Origin: Bacteroidota bacterium
GTDB taxonomy: Bacteria > Bacteroidota > Bacteroidia > Bacteroidales > FEN-979
Length of the DNA: 41,355 bases
Assembly (NCBI GenBank): GCA_016868575.1
Contig: VGGL01000014.1
Coordinates: 1-41,355 of the forward strand
Direction of reading: 5' to 3'
Positions 16,021 through 24,773 of the stretch are shown in pieces. A program made the translations under genes and the position numbers. A model generated the notes under the pieces. It saw nothing but the letters and a program-made list of their open reading frames with translations. It ran no database searches and was not told the DNA's origin. Numbering within the stretch: position 1 is the stretch's first letter; each line of letters starts with the position of its first letter.

Positions 16021-16512
16021 ATGAGCGAACATCAAATCCGCAAAACGGAAGGGTTTCCTGAAAATGCCTACAGAGAAATAAAAGACGGAGAAACCTATCA
16101 ACCGGTCATGCTGCCCGACCGGATCTATCCGGAAGTCAATGTCTGGTCGGTGATGATGGGCCTGATAATGGCGGTTATTTTCTTAGCTGCGGCGGTCTAC
16201 CTTGGGCTGAAGATCGGTCAGGTATTTGAAGCAGCTATCCCGATAGCTATTCCGGCCGTTGGAATATCAGGCATCATCGGGAGAATGAATGCACTGGGAG
16301 AAAATGTCATCATCCAGTCGATTGGCGCCAGTTCCGGGCTGATCGTAGCCGGTGCTGTTTTTACCTTGCCTGCGCGTTACATCCTGAACCTGGAAGCGAA
16401 GTTCTACCAGGTTTTCCTGGCTTCCCTGCTGGGTGGATTTCTGGGGATTTTATTCCTGATGCTATGCGGATTCATGGTTTGGAGCACACTGAAAGCAAAA
16501 GAAACAGATTAA
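16021..16512 (+). pseudogene. OPT-family oligopeptide transporter, internally deleted remnant
   Basis: The first 145 or so residues are a good OPT-family start: PEVNVWSVMMGLIMAVIFLAAAVYLGLKIGQVFEAAIP, NALGENVIIQSIGASSGLIVAGAVFTLPARY and FYQVFLASLLGGFLGILFL. Full-length relatives have roughly 600-700 residues. Here the sequence passes directly from GGFLGILFL to MLCGFMVWSTLKAKETD and stops, which looks like the final membrane helix and tail of the same kind of protein. So about three quarters of the gene appears to be lost with the frame kept. A 163-residue product with three or four helices is unlikely to transport. It lies 14 bases before pepT, fitting a peptide import-and-cleavage unit. Confidence 0.7.
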
Positions 16513-16526
16513 TACGCACTCATCAT

Positions 16527-17756
16527 ATGGAAAAACCGCTTGATCGATTCCTCAGGTATGTTATGATAGATACCCAATCGAAAGAGGATGTGAAGGAGTA
16601 TCCAAGTACTGAAAAGCAAAAGGATTTCCTCAAATTACTTTTAAAAGAATTACAACATATCGGGCTGAAAGATGCTGTGATGGATGATCATGGTTACGTC
16701 ATGGCTACACTGCCTGCAACCACCAAAAAGAAAGTTCCTGTTATTGGATTCCTTGCGCATGTCGATACAAGTCCCGAGATGCCTGGCGATAATGTAAAAC
16801 CCAGGATTGTAAAAAAGTATGATGGGAGAGATATTCCGCTTGATCCGGAAGGTACTATCATTCTCAGTCCGGCCACATTCCCTGATCTGAAGCATCACAT
16901 CGGTCAAACCCTGGTAACAACAGATGGAACCACTCTGCTGGGGGCCGATGATAAAGCCGGGGTTGCAGAGATCATGGCCTTGGTTGAATACCTGGCTGCT
17001 CATCCCGAGATTGAACATGGCGCGATCCGGGTGGCATTTACACCGGATGAAGAGGTTGGCCGGGGGGTTGATTTCTTTGATGTGAAGAAGTTCGGCGCTG
17101 ACTTAGCCTATACCATTGATGGTGGCGGCATGGGTGAGATTGAATATGAAAATTTCAACGCTGCCGGGGCCAAGGTGAACATTCAGGGAAACAACATCCA
17201 TCCGGGATATGCCAAAGACAAAATGGTGAATGCCATCCTGTTGGGCATGGAATTCAACGCCCTTCTACCAGTTCACCAACGGCCGGAATCGACAGTAAAA
17301 TATGAAGGCTTTTTTCATCTGGTGAAATTCGAAGGTTCTGTGGAAAAGGCGTTTTTGCAATATATCCTCAGGGATCATGATAAATCGCTTTTCGAATCGA
17401 AGAAGCGGTATTTTCAGAGTTGCGTAGATTTGATGAACCAAAAGTATTCCGGACAGCCGTTCACGCTGGAACTCAAGGATCAATATTTCAACATGCGGGA
17501 AAAAGTCGAACCGGAATTTCACGTGGTTGAGAATGCCCAAAAAGCCATGGTCATGGCAGGCATTGAGCCGGTTATCATCCCGATACGCGGAGGTACCGAT
17601 GGTGCCCGGCTTTCATTCATGGGGTTGCCCTGTCCGAACCTGTTTGCCGGAATGCACAACTTTCACGGAAAATATGAGTTCGCTGTTGTGGAGGAGATGG
17701 AGAAAGCCGTTGAGGTGATGCTGAATATCGTTCGGATTTATTCAAATAAAGAATGA
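16527..17756 (+). CDS. pepT: Peptidase T (tripeptide aminopeptidase)
   Basis: This is a 409-residue cytoplasmic metallopeptidase of family M20B that removes the N-terminal residue of tripeptides. Metal and catalytic residues are visible: His78 and Asp80 in AHVDTS, Asp141/142 in GADDKAG, the Glu pair 175-176 in FTPDEEVGRG, Asp198 in YTIDGGG, and a C-terminal His in MHNFHGKYEF. RGGTDGARLSFMGLPCPN is the family's substrate-binding block. Length is normal. ATG 16527 gives the conserved start MEKPLDRFLRYVMIDTQS; the open frame extends upstream into the OPT remnant without homology. The adjacent OPT remnant suggests an original peptide-use unit. Confidence 0.95.
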   Translation: MEKPLDRFLRYVMIDTQSKEDVKEYPSTEKQKDFLKLLLKELQHIGLKDAVMDDHGYVMATLPATTKKKVPVIGFLAHVDTSPEMPGDNVKPRIVKKYDGRDIPLDPEGTIILSPATFPDLKHHIGQTLVTTDGTTLLGADDKAGVAEIMALVEYLAAHPEIEHGAIRVAFTPDEEVGRGVDFFDVKKFGADLAYTIDGGGMGEIEYENFNAAGAKVNIQGNNIHPGYAKDKMVNAILLGMEFNALLPVHQRPESTVKYEGFFHLVKFEGSVEKAFLQYILRDHDKSLFESKKRYFQSCVDLMNQKYSGQPFTLELKDQYFNMREKVEPEFHVVENAQKAMVMAGIEPVIIPIRGGTDGARLSFMGLPCPNLFAGMHNFHGKYEFAVVEEMEKAVEVMLNIVRIYSNKE

Positions 17757-17763
17757 AGGTTTC

Positions 17764-17904
17764 CTATTTCAATTTGTTGAGGTGATTTATTAATACATAT
17801 TCCATGGCAAGGTTCGCATCATACACCTCCAAGCCAAACAGTTGATAACTTTCGGCTACTTTAAGGAGAAGGAAAAGATAATTGGAGTAATTTTGATTTT
17901 GATC
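17764..17904 (-). pseudogene. Possible C-terminal remnant of an unidentified protein
   Basis: On the minus strand this stretch is open for about 46 codons down to a TAG at 17764-17766 and reads like a helical protein end (NYLFLLLKVAESYQLFGLEV, then LAMEYVLINHLNKLK). There is no plausible start codon, and an in-frame stop lies just upstream at 17905-17907. It may be what is left of a gene displaced by the restriction-modification locus. An open stretch of this length can also arise by chance. Confidence 0.25.
17888..17895 (+). promoter_or_regulatory. Promoter -7 element for the methyltransferase
   Basis: TAATTTTG matches TAnnTTTG exactly and ends 22 bases before the ATG of the methyltransferase gene. 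No clear -33 TTTG is found at the usual distance, so confidence is limited. Confidence 0.4.
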
Positions 17905-17917
17905 CTAAAAATGTCAT

Positions 17918-18886
17918 ATGAAAGCAAAAGAGCCGTTATTTGATTATATCAACCCGGACATTCATTATTCAATTCTAAACGGAGATTGCTTAACAATACT
18001 TAAAAGAATCGAAGATAACAGGTTCGATCTAATTTTAACTTCACCACCTTATAACATTGGTAAGTCTTATGAAACAAAGACGAGTATTGAAAAATATCTT
18101 GAAACACAAGAAGAAATTATTTCAGAACTTGTGAGAGTCCTTTCTTACGAAGGAAATCTCTGTTGGCAAGTTGGCAATTATATTGACAAAGGAGAAGTTT
18201 TCCCTCTCGATATATACTATTACCAAATTTTCAAAAGACTCGGATTCAAGCTCCGTAATCGTATTATTTGGTATTTCGGTCATGGACTGCACGCGAGTAA
18301 TCGTTTCAGTGGCCGTTACGAGTCAGTTCTTTGGTTTAGCAAGACAGACGATTACATTTTTAATCTTGACAGAGTTAGAGTCCCAGCAAAATATCCAGGT
18401 AAGCTACATTTTAAGGGACCAAAAAAAGGACAACCATCAGGTAATCATCTTGGCAAAAATCCAAGCGATATTTGGCAAATTCTCGAACAAGACTGGGAAA
18501 AAGCCATGTGGAATATTCCAAATGTCAAATCAAATCACCCTGAGAAAACAACACATCCCTGCCAATTTCCTATTGAGTTAGTTGAACGCTGTGTTTTAGC
18601 CTTGACAAATGAAGGCAGTTGGGTTTTGGACCCATTCATGGGAGTTGGTACAACAGTCATTGGGGCAATAAAAAACAACAGGAATGGAATGGGAATTGAG
18701 AAAGAAAAAGAATACTGTCAAATTGCCGAAAAGAGAGTCCGGGACTTAAAAGATGGAAATCTTAAAACAAGACCAATCACTAAGCCAATCCATAAGCCAA
18801 AAGAAAAAGACAAGCTCGCCCAATTCCCAAAAGAATGGATACAATTAGAGTTAATTGAAACCAGCAATAATATCATAAAGGAATGA
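17918..18886 (+). CDS. Type II DNA methyltransferase, probable N4-cytosine, beta class
   Basis: This is a 322-residue modification enzyme. The catalytic motif TSPPYN (41-46) comes before the SAM-binding motif DPFMGVGTT (238-246), which is the beta-class order, and SPPY in place of DPPY/NPPY is typical of N4-cytosine methyltransferases. The region between (about 120-210) would hold the target recognition domain. The TGA stop overlaps the ATG of the endonuclease gene (ATGA at 18883-18886). The partner belongs to the BglII/BstYI family, so the likely target is a six-base site with a GATC core (AGATCT or RGATCY); this is inference. The locus is visibly richer in A and T than its neighbours, which suggests horizontal acquisition. 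Confidence 0.9.
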   Translation: MKAKEPLFDYINPDIHYSILNGDCLTILKRIEDNRFDLILTSPPYNIGKSYETKTSIEKYLETQEEIISELVRVLSYEGNLCWQVGNYIDKGEVFPLDIYYYQIFKRLGFKLRNRIIWYFGHGLHASNRFSGRYESVLWFSKTDDYIFNLDRVRVPAKYPGKLHFKGPKKGQPSGNHLGKNPSDIWQILEQDWEKAMWNIPNVKSNHPEKTTHPCQFPIELVERCVLALTNEGSWVLDPFMGVGTTVIGAIKNNRNGMGIEKEKEYCQIAEKRVRDLKDGNLKTRPITKPIHKPKEKDKLAQFPKEWIQLELIETSNNIIKE

Positions 18887-19498
18887 AAATCGAAAAAAAA
18901 ATATTCCCATCTGAACGGAGAGGAATACTTAATCGTACATCATAAAACGCTATATAACGAGGTAGTTGGGATCATTGAAAGTATTGATGCTTCTACGTTT
19001 CTGACAAAAGTTAGCAAGGAAAAGACGATGACCGGGAAGGTGCTTTATAGTCCGATTAACCTTAACAAGACATTTAATGAAAAATTCAACAGGCTTGGTT
19101 GGCATGAAACAAGGTATCGTTACTATATTACGACAGAACAAAGACTTCTACCGGAACTAATCAATCTGCCTTATACCAAACAAAAGGAATTCCTGATCTC
19201 AAATGGCATAAAGGAGCCAATTTCATCATACAAACAGACTGATTTTGTAAAAGAACAAATTGCTGTTGAAGTTCAATTCGGGAAATACGCCTTTGTTGCA
19301 TTCGATTTGTTTGTCAAGCATCTTCTTTTCTATTCAGGCGGAATAATCAACTTAGGCGTTGAGGTTTTACCTACTAAGAAGATGCAATCGCAAATGAGTA
19401 GTGGGGTTGCATACTATGAAGGAGAAGTTTACAACATCCTCAGGCACGGCAGAAATAACCCACCTGTTCCACTTTTAATTTTGGGAATTGAACCTTAG
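18883..19498 (+). pseudogene. BglII/BstYI-like restriction endonuclease, frameshifted in an A9 tract
   Basis: The ATG at 18883 overlaps the methyltransferase stop, but its frame ends after 20 codons at 18943. From 18902 a second frame runs to the TAG at 19496-19498 and begins YSHLNGEEYLIVHHK, the normal N-terminal segment of the BglII/BstYI family. Removing one A from the run of nine at 18893-18901 joins ATG AAA ATC GAA AAA AAA to that frame and gives a 204-residue enzyme, the usual size. The catalytic residues are present (Asp120 in QTDFVKEQ; Glu129 and Gln131 in AVEVQFGKY, the ExQ form known from BglII), and the end matches the family (SSGVAYYEGEVYNILRHGR). A shortened protein from ATG 19028 would lack about 48 residues. 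The shift is either a sequencing error, a mutation or a phase switch. Confidence 0.85.
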
Positions 19499-19549
19499 TC
19501 TTGAATCAAGGTCAATCCGCATACTACACTTTCTATTCTAAGAAATAAA

Positions 19550-20512
19550 TTACTTTACCAACTCCCTGATGATCTCCTCCACGCTCACGCCATCGGCTTC
19601 TGACTTGTAGTTTCTGAGGATTCGGTGACGGAGGATGGGGATGGCTACGGCTCTTACATCTTCGATGTCGGGAGAGTATTTCCCGTTAACAGCCGCATGT
19701 GTTTTGGCGCCAATGATCAGGTATTGGGATGCCCGGGGACCGGCGCCCCAGGTGATGTACTTTTTCGTGACCTCCGGTGAGTCCGGGTTCCCGGGTCGCG
19801 TTTTAGATGTCAGGGTTACTGCGTAGTTGACCACATTATCCGCTACCGGAATTTTGCGCATGAGATGCTGAAAATAGAGGATCTCTTCGGATGTCAGTAT
19901 CTTTTTCGGATCGGGGTCGGCGTCTATGGTTGTCCGGTTTACAATATCGATCTCTTCCTTGAATTGGGGATAGTCAAGCCACACATTGAACATGAACCGG
20001 TCAAGCTGGGCTTCAGGCAGCGGATAGGTCCCTTCATGTTCAATGGGGTTCTGGGTAGCCAGGACAAAGAATGGCTCTTCCAACACATAAGAGACGCCGG
20101 CCACCGTCACCGCTTTTTCCTGCATCGCCTCCAGCAGGGCAGATTGGGTTTTCGGAGGAGTCCGGTTGATCTCATCTGCCAGGATAATATTTGCAAACAC
20201 CGGTCCTTTGATGAAGCGGAATTTCCGGTTTTCATCCAGGATCTCAGTTCCGATGATATCAGAGGGCATCAGGTCGGGAGTGAATTGTATCCGGCTGTAT
20301 GAGAGTCCCAGAACTTTTGAAAGGGTGTTTACCATCAGTGTCTTAGCCAGCCCGGGAACACCAACCAACAAGCAATGCCCACGGGAAAAGATGGAGATCA
20401 CCAGGTGTTGGATGATCTCATCCTGACCGACGATCACTTTGGCAATTTCGTTCTTCAGTAACCGGTATTTATCAACAAAGGCATCGACAGCTTCGACATC
20501 AGATTTAAACAT
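19550..20512 (-). CDS. MoxR-family AAA+ ATPase
   Basis: This is a 320-residue cytoplasmic AAA+ ATPase (AAA_3/MoxR group), a chaperone-like enzyme thought to help assemble or activate partner proteins, often ones with von Willebrand A domains. Walker A is GVPGLAKT, Walker B is ILADEINR, sensor 1 lies in FVLATQNPIEHEGTYPLPEAQLDRFM, and the C-terminal lid domain carries RASQYLIIGAKTHA. ATG 20512 gives the conserved N-terminus; an in-frame extension to 20614 would overlap the parvulin gene. No DUF58 or VWA gene, the usual partner, is in the window downstream, where the restriction-modification locus lies instead. Confidence 0.92.
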   Translation of the reverse strand: MFKSDVEAVDAFVDKYRLLKNEIAKVIVGQDEIIQHLVISIFSRGHCLLVGVPGLAKTLMVNTLSKVLGLSYSRIQFTPDLMPSDIIGTEILDENRKFRFIKGPVFANIILADEINRTPPKTQSALLEAMQEKAVTVAGVSYVLEEPFFVLATQNPIEHEGTYPLPEAQLDRFMFNVWLDYPQFKEEIDIVNRTTIDADPDPKKILTSEEILYFQHLMRKIPVADNVVNYAVTLTSKTRPGNPDSPEVTKKYITWGAGPRASQYLIIGAKTHAAVNGKYSPDIEDVRAVAIPILRHRILRNYKSEADGVSVEEIIRELVK

Positions 20513-20531
20513 AGCGGTATTTCCTTTCAGT

Positions 20532-21884
20532 TTACGACAATTTCCAACTCCAGCGGTACTTACAGTCCTTATAACGGGGGTGAATATTGATATATGTTCT
20601 TGCAGATTTACCATTTATCCAGTTTCCCACTACTTCGTCTTTTTTCTTCTCCATGGCCCATTCACTGATCCTGGAATAGTCGTCATCCAGGTTTGCCCGG
20701 TGTGGTTTGGAGCGGCTTTTCAGATAGTACAACCGCATTTCTTCCCGGCCCTTGTCGTTGGTTACCATAACCGGTTTTGAGATCTCTCCAACCTGCAGTT
20801 TATCGATGACATAGAACATTTTGGTGTCCATCGCATCTGTTTCAAAACGACTATTTCCGGTGGCCGGGTTTACCAGCATCCCATTGTTATTCTTACTTGG
20901 GTCATCGGAGATTTTTTTTACCGCATCAGCAAATGAGATGGAATCCAGCTTGATCAGCCGGGCAATGCTATCGAGTGTTTTTTGAGCCCGTTCCAGGCTG
21001 TTTGCAGATACTTTTGGCCGTAATAAGATATGACGCACATTTACATATTCACCTTTTCTGTTGATCAGTTGAAGGATATGGAAGCCATCCGGCGTCTCCA
21101 CCACTTCCGATATCTCACCGGGTTTAAGTCTGAAGGCTACAGCCTCAAAAGCAGGATGGAAAATTCCACGCCCGGTTGATCCCAGCTCCCCTCCCTGGCT
21201 GGAAGAACCCGGATCTTCAGAATACAAAACAGCCATGGTATTGAAGCTCTCCCCTTTTAAAATCTTTTCCCTGAGCTGATTCAGCCGATTCCTGGTCTCT
21301 TTCTTTTCTTCCTCTGTGATAAGTGGGATTTTCGAAATGACTCCAATTTCCATTTCAGAGTTGATCAAAGGAATACTATCTCGGGGAATTTTTTTGAAAT
21401 AGCTCCGTACTTCACTGGGAGTGACATTTACATCCTTTGTAATCTTCCGTTGTATCTCTTCCTCCATGATCTGCTCCTTGATGCTTTGCCGAAGTTCTGA
21501 TTTGATTTCGGTGATAGATTTCTGGTAATATTCCTCCAGTTTTTCCTGGCTGCCGATCTGGGAAATGAAATACCGGAGACGGCGATCCATTTCTGAGTCT
21601 ACCTGTGCGTCTGTAACCTGAACGCTATCGAGCTCAGCCTGGTTGAGCAGGAGTTTCTGAAACAGCATCGCTTCCAGCAATTTACACTTGAGCGTGTATG
21701 GAGCTTCCTTCAGGGGATTCTGTGATTTGATCTGTTGAAACTGGATCTCGAGTTCCGATTCCAGGATGATATGACCGCCAACAACCGCCGCAATTTCATC
21801 TACAATGATATCCTGAGACATCAGTGGAGAAAAGGATGCGAAAAATAGTGCGACGGACCATATCCAGGGTGAAAGATACTTCAT
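20532..21884 (-). CDS. SurA-like periplasmic peptidyl-prolyl isomerase
   Basis: This is a 450-residue exported protein (signal peptide MKYLSPWIWSVALFFASFSPLMSQ). A SurA-type N-terminal chaperone domain covers about residues 25-165 (DEIAAVVGGHIILESELEIQF). Two parvulin domains follow; the first is clear (SEDPGSSSQGGELGSTGRG, then DGFHILQLI), and the second (VNVRHILLRP to about 400) is less canonical. SurA proteins escort outer-membrane proteins through the periplasm. The gene is last of three related genes, overlaps the preceding one by the ATGA at 21881-21884, and is followed after 19 bases by moxR. Confidence 0.9.
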   Translation of the reverse strand: MKYLSPWIWSVALFFASFSPLMSQDIIVDEIAAVVGGHIILESELEIQFQQIKSQNPLKEAPYTLKCKLLEAMLFQKLLLNQAELDSVQVTDAQVDSEMDRRLRYFISQIGSQEKLEEYYQKSITEIKSELRQSIKEQIMEEEIQRKITKDVNVTPSEVRSYFKKIPRDSIPLINSEMEIGVISKIPLITEEEKKETRNRLNQLREKILKGESFNTMAVLYSEDPGSSSQGGELGSTGRGIFHPAFEAVAFRLKPGEISEVVETPDGFHILQLINRKGEYVNVRHILLRPKVSANSLERAQKTLDSIARLIKLDSISFADAVKKISDDPSKNNNGMLVNPATGNSRFETDAMDTKMFYVIDKLQVGEISKPVMVTNDKGREEMRLYYLKSRSKPHRANLDDDYSRISEWAMEKKKDEVVGNWINGKSARTYINIHPRYKDCKYRWSWKLS

Positions 21885-22741
21885 CGTTTATATATTTCAA
21901 AGTCATTGTTATTCAAGGCTTCCTGATAAAACTCCTGCTGGATCTTTTGGATCAAATGGACTTTTCGCTTATTCAGGATCACTGTTTTGATCTTTCCCTT
22001 TTCAAAACTCAAGGGGGATATATCCTGCCGGGTTTTGAAGTCTGTAAAATTGAGCAACCAGGTATAAAGGGTATCTTTTTGTTCGACAATCCGGTTGTTC
22101 CTCAGGAAGTTTTCCTGGTCGTACGTTTCAATTCCGACTTTGGATGCCAGGTCGTCAAAAGCGACCCATTCGCGATCGTCGAGGGAAAAATCCATGGCGC
22201 TTCTGTCACACATTTCGAGTAATTGGATGCTGTCATTTGGTCGATTGGAAGCCATGAGCCGACGCAATTGGGGTATCCCTTTTGAACGGCTGTCGACCTT
22301 TATATATTTTACCCGGACAATATTATTTCTCAGCAGAAACTGATCCGGGTTCTGGTTGTAGTAGGCTTCCATTTCCTGGTCTGAAACAATGGTATCCAGG
22401 TTTTTCCGGATCAATTCTGACTCATATGTGTAGGTTATGAGGGAATTTTTATATTCTTCGAGTTGTCTTTCGAAGGAGATCTGATCTTTGTTCAGGTTGT
22501 TTATGGCATGTTGAAGCATTAACCTGTCGCGGACCCATTTGTCAATGTAATTCCTGGTGATCAGGAGGCTATCTTCCCGGGAGGTTCCGGCAGGGACGAT
22601 ACCGGCAAGGTCATTGATTTCAAGATATTCACCATTCACCCTAGCCAGGGCATTTTCCTGTTTGCCCTTATCGAGCAGCGAGCAGGAATACATCAGCATG
22701 CCGATCAGGATCAGGCCAGGGAAATAATTAATTTTCAACAT
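21881..22741 (-). CDS. SurA N-domain-like periplasmic lipoprotein
   Basis: This is a 286-residue lipoprotein (lipobox-like LMYSCS near residue 20). Residues 30-140 resemble the chaperone domain of SurA/PpiC proteins (ARVNGEYLEINDLAGI; ITRNYIDKWVRDRLMLQHAI), but I see no complete parvulin domain. So it may be a chaperone without isomerase activity. It sits between two parvulin genes, with a 4-base overlap on one side and a 13-base gap on the other, which supports a joint role in outer-membrane protein folding. Function is inferred from context. Confidence 0.75.
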   Translation of the reverse strand: MLKINYFPGLILIGMLMYSCSLLDKGKQENALARVNGEYLEINDLAGIVPAGTSREDSLLITRNYIDKWVRDRLMLQHAINNLNKDQISFERQLEEYKNSLITYTYESELIRKNLDTIVSDQEMEAYYNQNPDQFLLRNNIVRVKYIKVDSRSKGIPQLRRLMASNRPNDSIQLLEMCDRSAMDFSLDDREWVAFDDLASKVGIETYDQENFLRNNRIVEQKDTLYTWLLNFTDFKTRQDISPLSFEKGKIKTVILNKRKVHLIQKIQQEFYQEALNNNDFEIYKR

Positions 22742-22754
22742 CTTGGCAGGTGAA

Positions 22755-24740
22755 CTATTTCAAATTGTTGAACACCTCTTTATTGACAGTGACCGGGTAA
22801 GTTGCTTTCAATTGGTTGATCCATTCCTTTTCCAGGGCATTCTGGTAATCAGCAGTGATCAATCCCCGGGCTTCTTGCAATGTCTTGATTTGAGGAGGAA
22901 GGATACGGTTGACCCTGATGAGGATGGTTGTATTTCCGGAAGGAATCTCCTGAGAAACCCCTTTCATCCATTTGATCTCATCGATATTTTTATTGTCACC
23001 GCGGCTGTATTTGCCAACTTCGACCTTGATCTTCTGAACCGAGTCGATATTATATTGCGACAGGATATCCTCCTGTTTCAGTCCACTCTGCAGTGTTTTT
23101 TTCAAAGCCGGAAGGATACTTGGATCTTTCACGGTGAATATCTCTGCATCCAGTCTTTCATCCCAAATGTAGTTGCCTTTGTTTTGTTCATAGAAGTTTT
23201 TCAGTCCGGTGGTATCTTTCACAGCCTTCGACCACACTTTTTGGTCAGTCAGATCAAATAATAAGATCCCATCGCGGTATTCTTTTACAAGGGCGCGAAA
23301 TTCGGGATAAAGATCTTCCAGTTTTGAATCATAGAAAGAGAAGAGGTTTTCCTCAAGGAAGGTTTTATAGTTGCGGGAGACGTATGCCCGGATGTCTTCC
23401 TTCCCCCTTTTTGTTTGTTTTTTTCCGAGGTAGTCGGCAAATTGCTTTTGTGCAAAGACCTGGTCTCCTATCTGGAATAAAACCTTATTTAACCCTTCCG
23501 CCTTCTTGGGGTCCCATTGAGCCTGGAAGATGGTTGTATCAACCAGCGTATAAAATGGCTCCAGGGCAGAGAGGTTTTCCCTGAATTCAAACTTCTTTCT
23601 GACCATGGCGATCACGGCTTTTCTGCTTTTATCAGAGCGAACATCTTTGGATATCCGTTGACGGAGAGTGTTTTTCTCTTCATCAAAGGTTCCTGTTGCT
23701 TTTCTTTCCTTCAACTTGATGATATGCCACCCATAGGGGGTGAGAACCGGACGGGTGTAATCACCTTCATTCTTCAGGCTCACAATAGCGAGAATAAATT
23801 CCGGCACCATTCTGTTTACGCCGAATTTCGGCAATATGCCACCATTTTCGGCTGAACCTTTATCATCAGAATATTTTTTAGCGAGAACGGCAAAGTCTTC
23901 ACCGGATTGTAATTTCCGGTAGATGCTATCGATCCGGAGAGAGCGTCCGGCGGAATCTTCTTTGGTGGCTTTATCCGGAAACTTCAGGTAGATATGCGCC
24001 ACGGTCACCTTTCCCAGCGCCTCAATCTTATCGGTCATTTTCAAAATATGATACCCGTAGTCAGATCTCACAATGGGAGAGATTTGCCCAATGGGTGTTG
24101 TGTAAGCTGATGTTTCAAACGAGTAGACCATGTCAAATACGGTAAAGAACCCAAGATCACCTTTGTTGCCTTTCATTGGTGGGCGGTTGGGTGTTGCTTC
24201 CCGGTCTTTGGAGGCAGGATCTTCCGATACCTCCATCACCACTTTCTCAAAAGGTTCTCCCTTGATGATCCGCTCCCGGGCGTCGGCAATCTTCTTATAA
24301 GCAGCCAGGGTATCTTCAGGAGAGGCATCGGATTTCAATTTGATAAATACATGGCTGGCACGGAGGTCGTATTTCATTCTCTCGTACGCTTCGCGAAGGA
24401 GTTGGTTTGTTGTTTCTTCATCCGACATGTACGGACGTGCCAGTTGTTCCCGATATCCTTTGAGTTCTTTACTGAAAGATGGAAGGGTATCCAATCCCAG
24501 GTCTTCAGCTTGTTTCACCTTGAGTCTGAAGTTGATGTACAGATCAAGGTATTCTTCCAAAGTTTTTTTATCGATCACTGTTCCCTTGACGTTGTTCTTC
24601 CTGTAAACATTCATGAATTCCGAGGTTGTCACGGTTTTTCCTGCGATGGTCATCAGCACCGGATCATCCGGTTTCTGTGCCGACAGCAAGCATGATACAA
24701 AGAGGCAAAGAAGAAGGAGAAGTTGTTTCTGGCTTTTCAT
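22755..24740 (-). CDS. Multi-domain parvulin-type peptidyl-prolyl isomerase
   Basis: This is a 661-residue exported protein with a signal peptide (MKSQKQLLLLLCLFVSCLLSAQ); the Cys17 context could also allow lipidation, but the lipobox is poor. An N-terminal SurA-like helical part is followed by two parvulin domains: one around residues 125-235 (RASHVFIKLK, then GYHILKMTDK) and one around 240-350 (VTVAHIYLKFP, then YGWHIIKLKE). The C-terminal 300 residues are helical and unassigned. It is the first of three adjacent isomerase/chaperone genes and begins 33 bases after guaB. Confidence 0.88.
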   Translation of the reverse strand: MKSQKQLLLLLCLFVSCLLSAQKPDDPVLMTIAGKTVTTSEFMNVYRKNNVKGTVIDKKTLEEYLDLYINFRLKVKQAEDLGLDTLPSFSKELKGYREQLARPYMSDEETTNQLLREAYERMKYDLRASHVFIKLKSDASPEDTLAAYKKIADARERIIKGEPFEKVVMEVSEDPASKDREATPNRPPMKGNKGDLGFFTVFDMVYSFETSAYTTPIGQISPIVRSDYGYHILKMTDKIEALGKVTVAHIYLKFPDKATKEDSAGRSLRIDSIYRKLQSGEDFAVLAKKYSDDKGSAENGGILPKFGVNRMVPEFILAIVSLKNEGDYTRPVLTPYGWHIIKLKERKATGTFDEEKNTLRQRISKDVRSDKSRKAVIAMVRKKFEFRENLSALEPFYTLVDTTIFQAQWDPKKAEGLNKVLFQIGDQVFAQKQFADYLGKKQTKRGKEDIRAYVSRNYKTFLEENLFSFYDSKLEDLYPEFRALVKEYRDGILLFDLTDQKVWSKAVKDTTGLKNFYEQNKGNYIWDERLDAEIFTVKDPSILPALKKTLQSGLKQEDILSQYNIDSVQKIKVEVGKYSRGDNKNIDEIKWMKGVSQEIPSGNTTILIRVNRILPPQIKTLQEARGLITADYQNALEKEWINQLKATYPVTVNKEVFNNLK

Positions 24741-24773
24741 AAAAATTATTGTATTATTATGGTTATCATTGTT

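Noticed and set aside
15843-16101. Small open frames on both strands just before the OPT remnant
   Set aside because: They arise in a T- and A-rich stretch, lack family features, and overlap the credible start of the OPT sequence.
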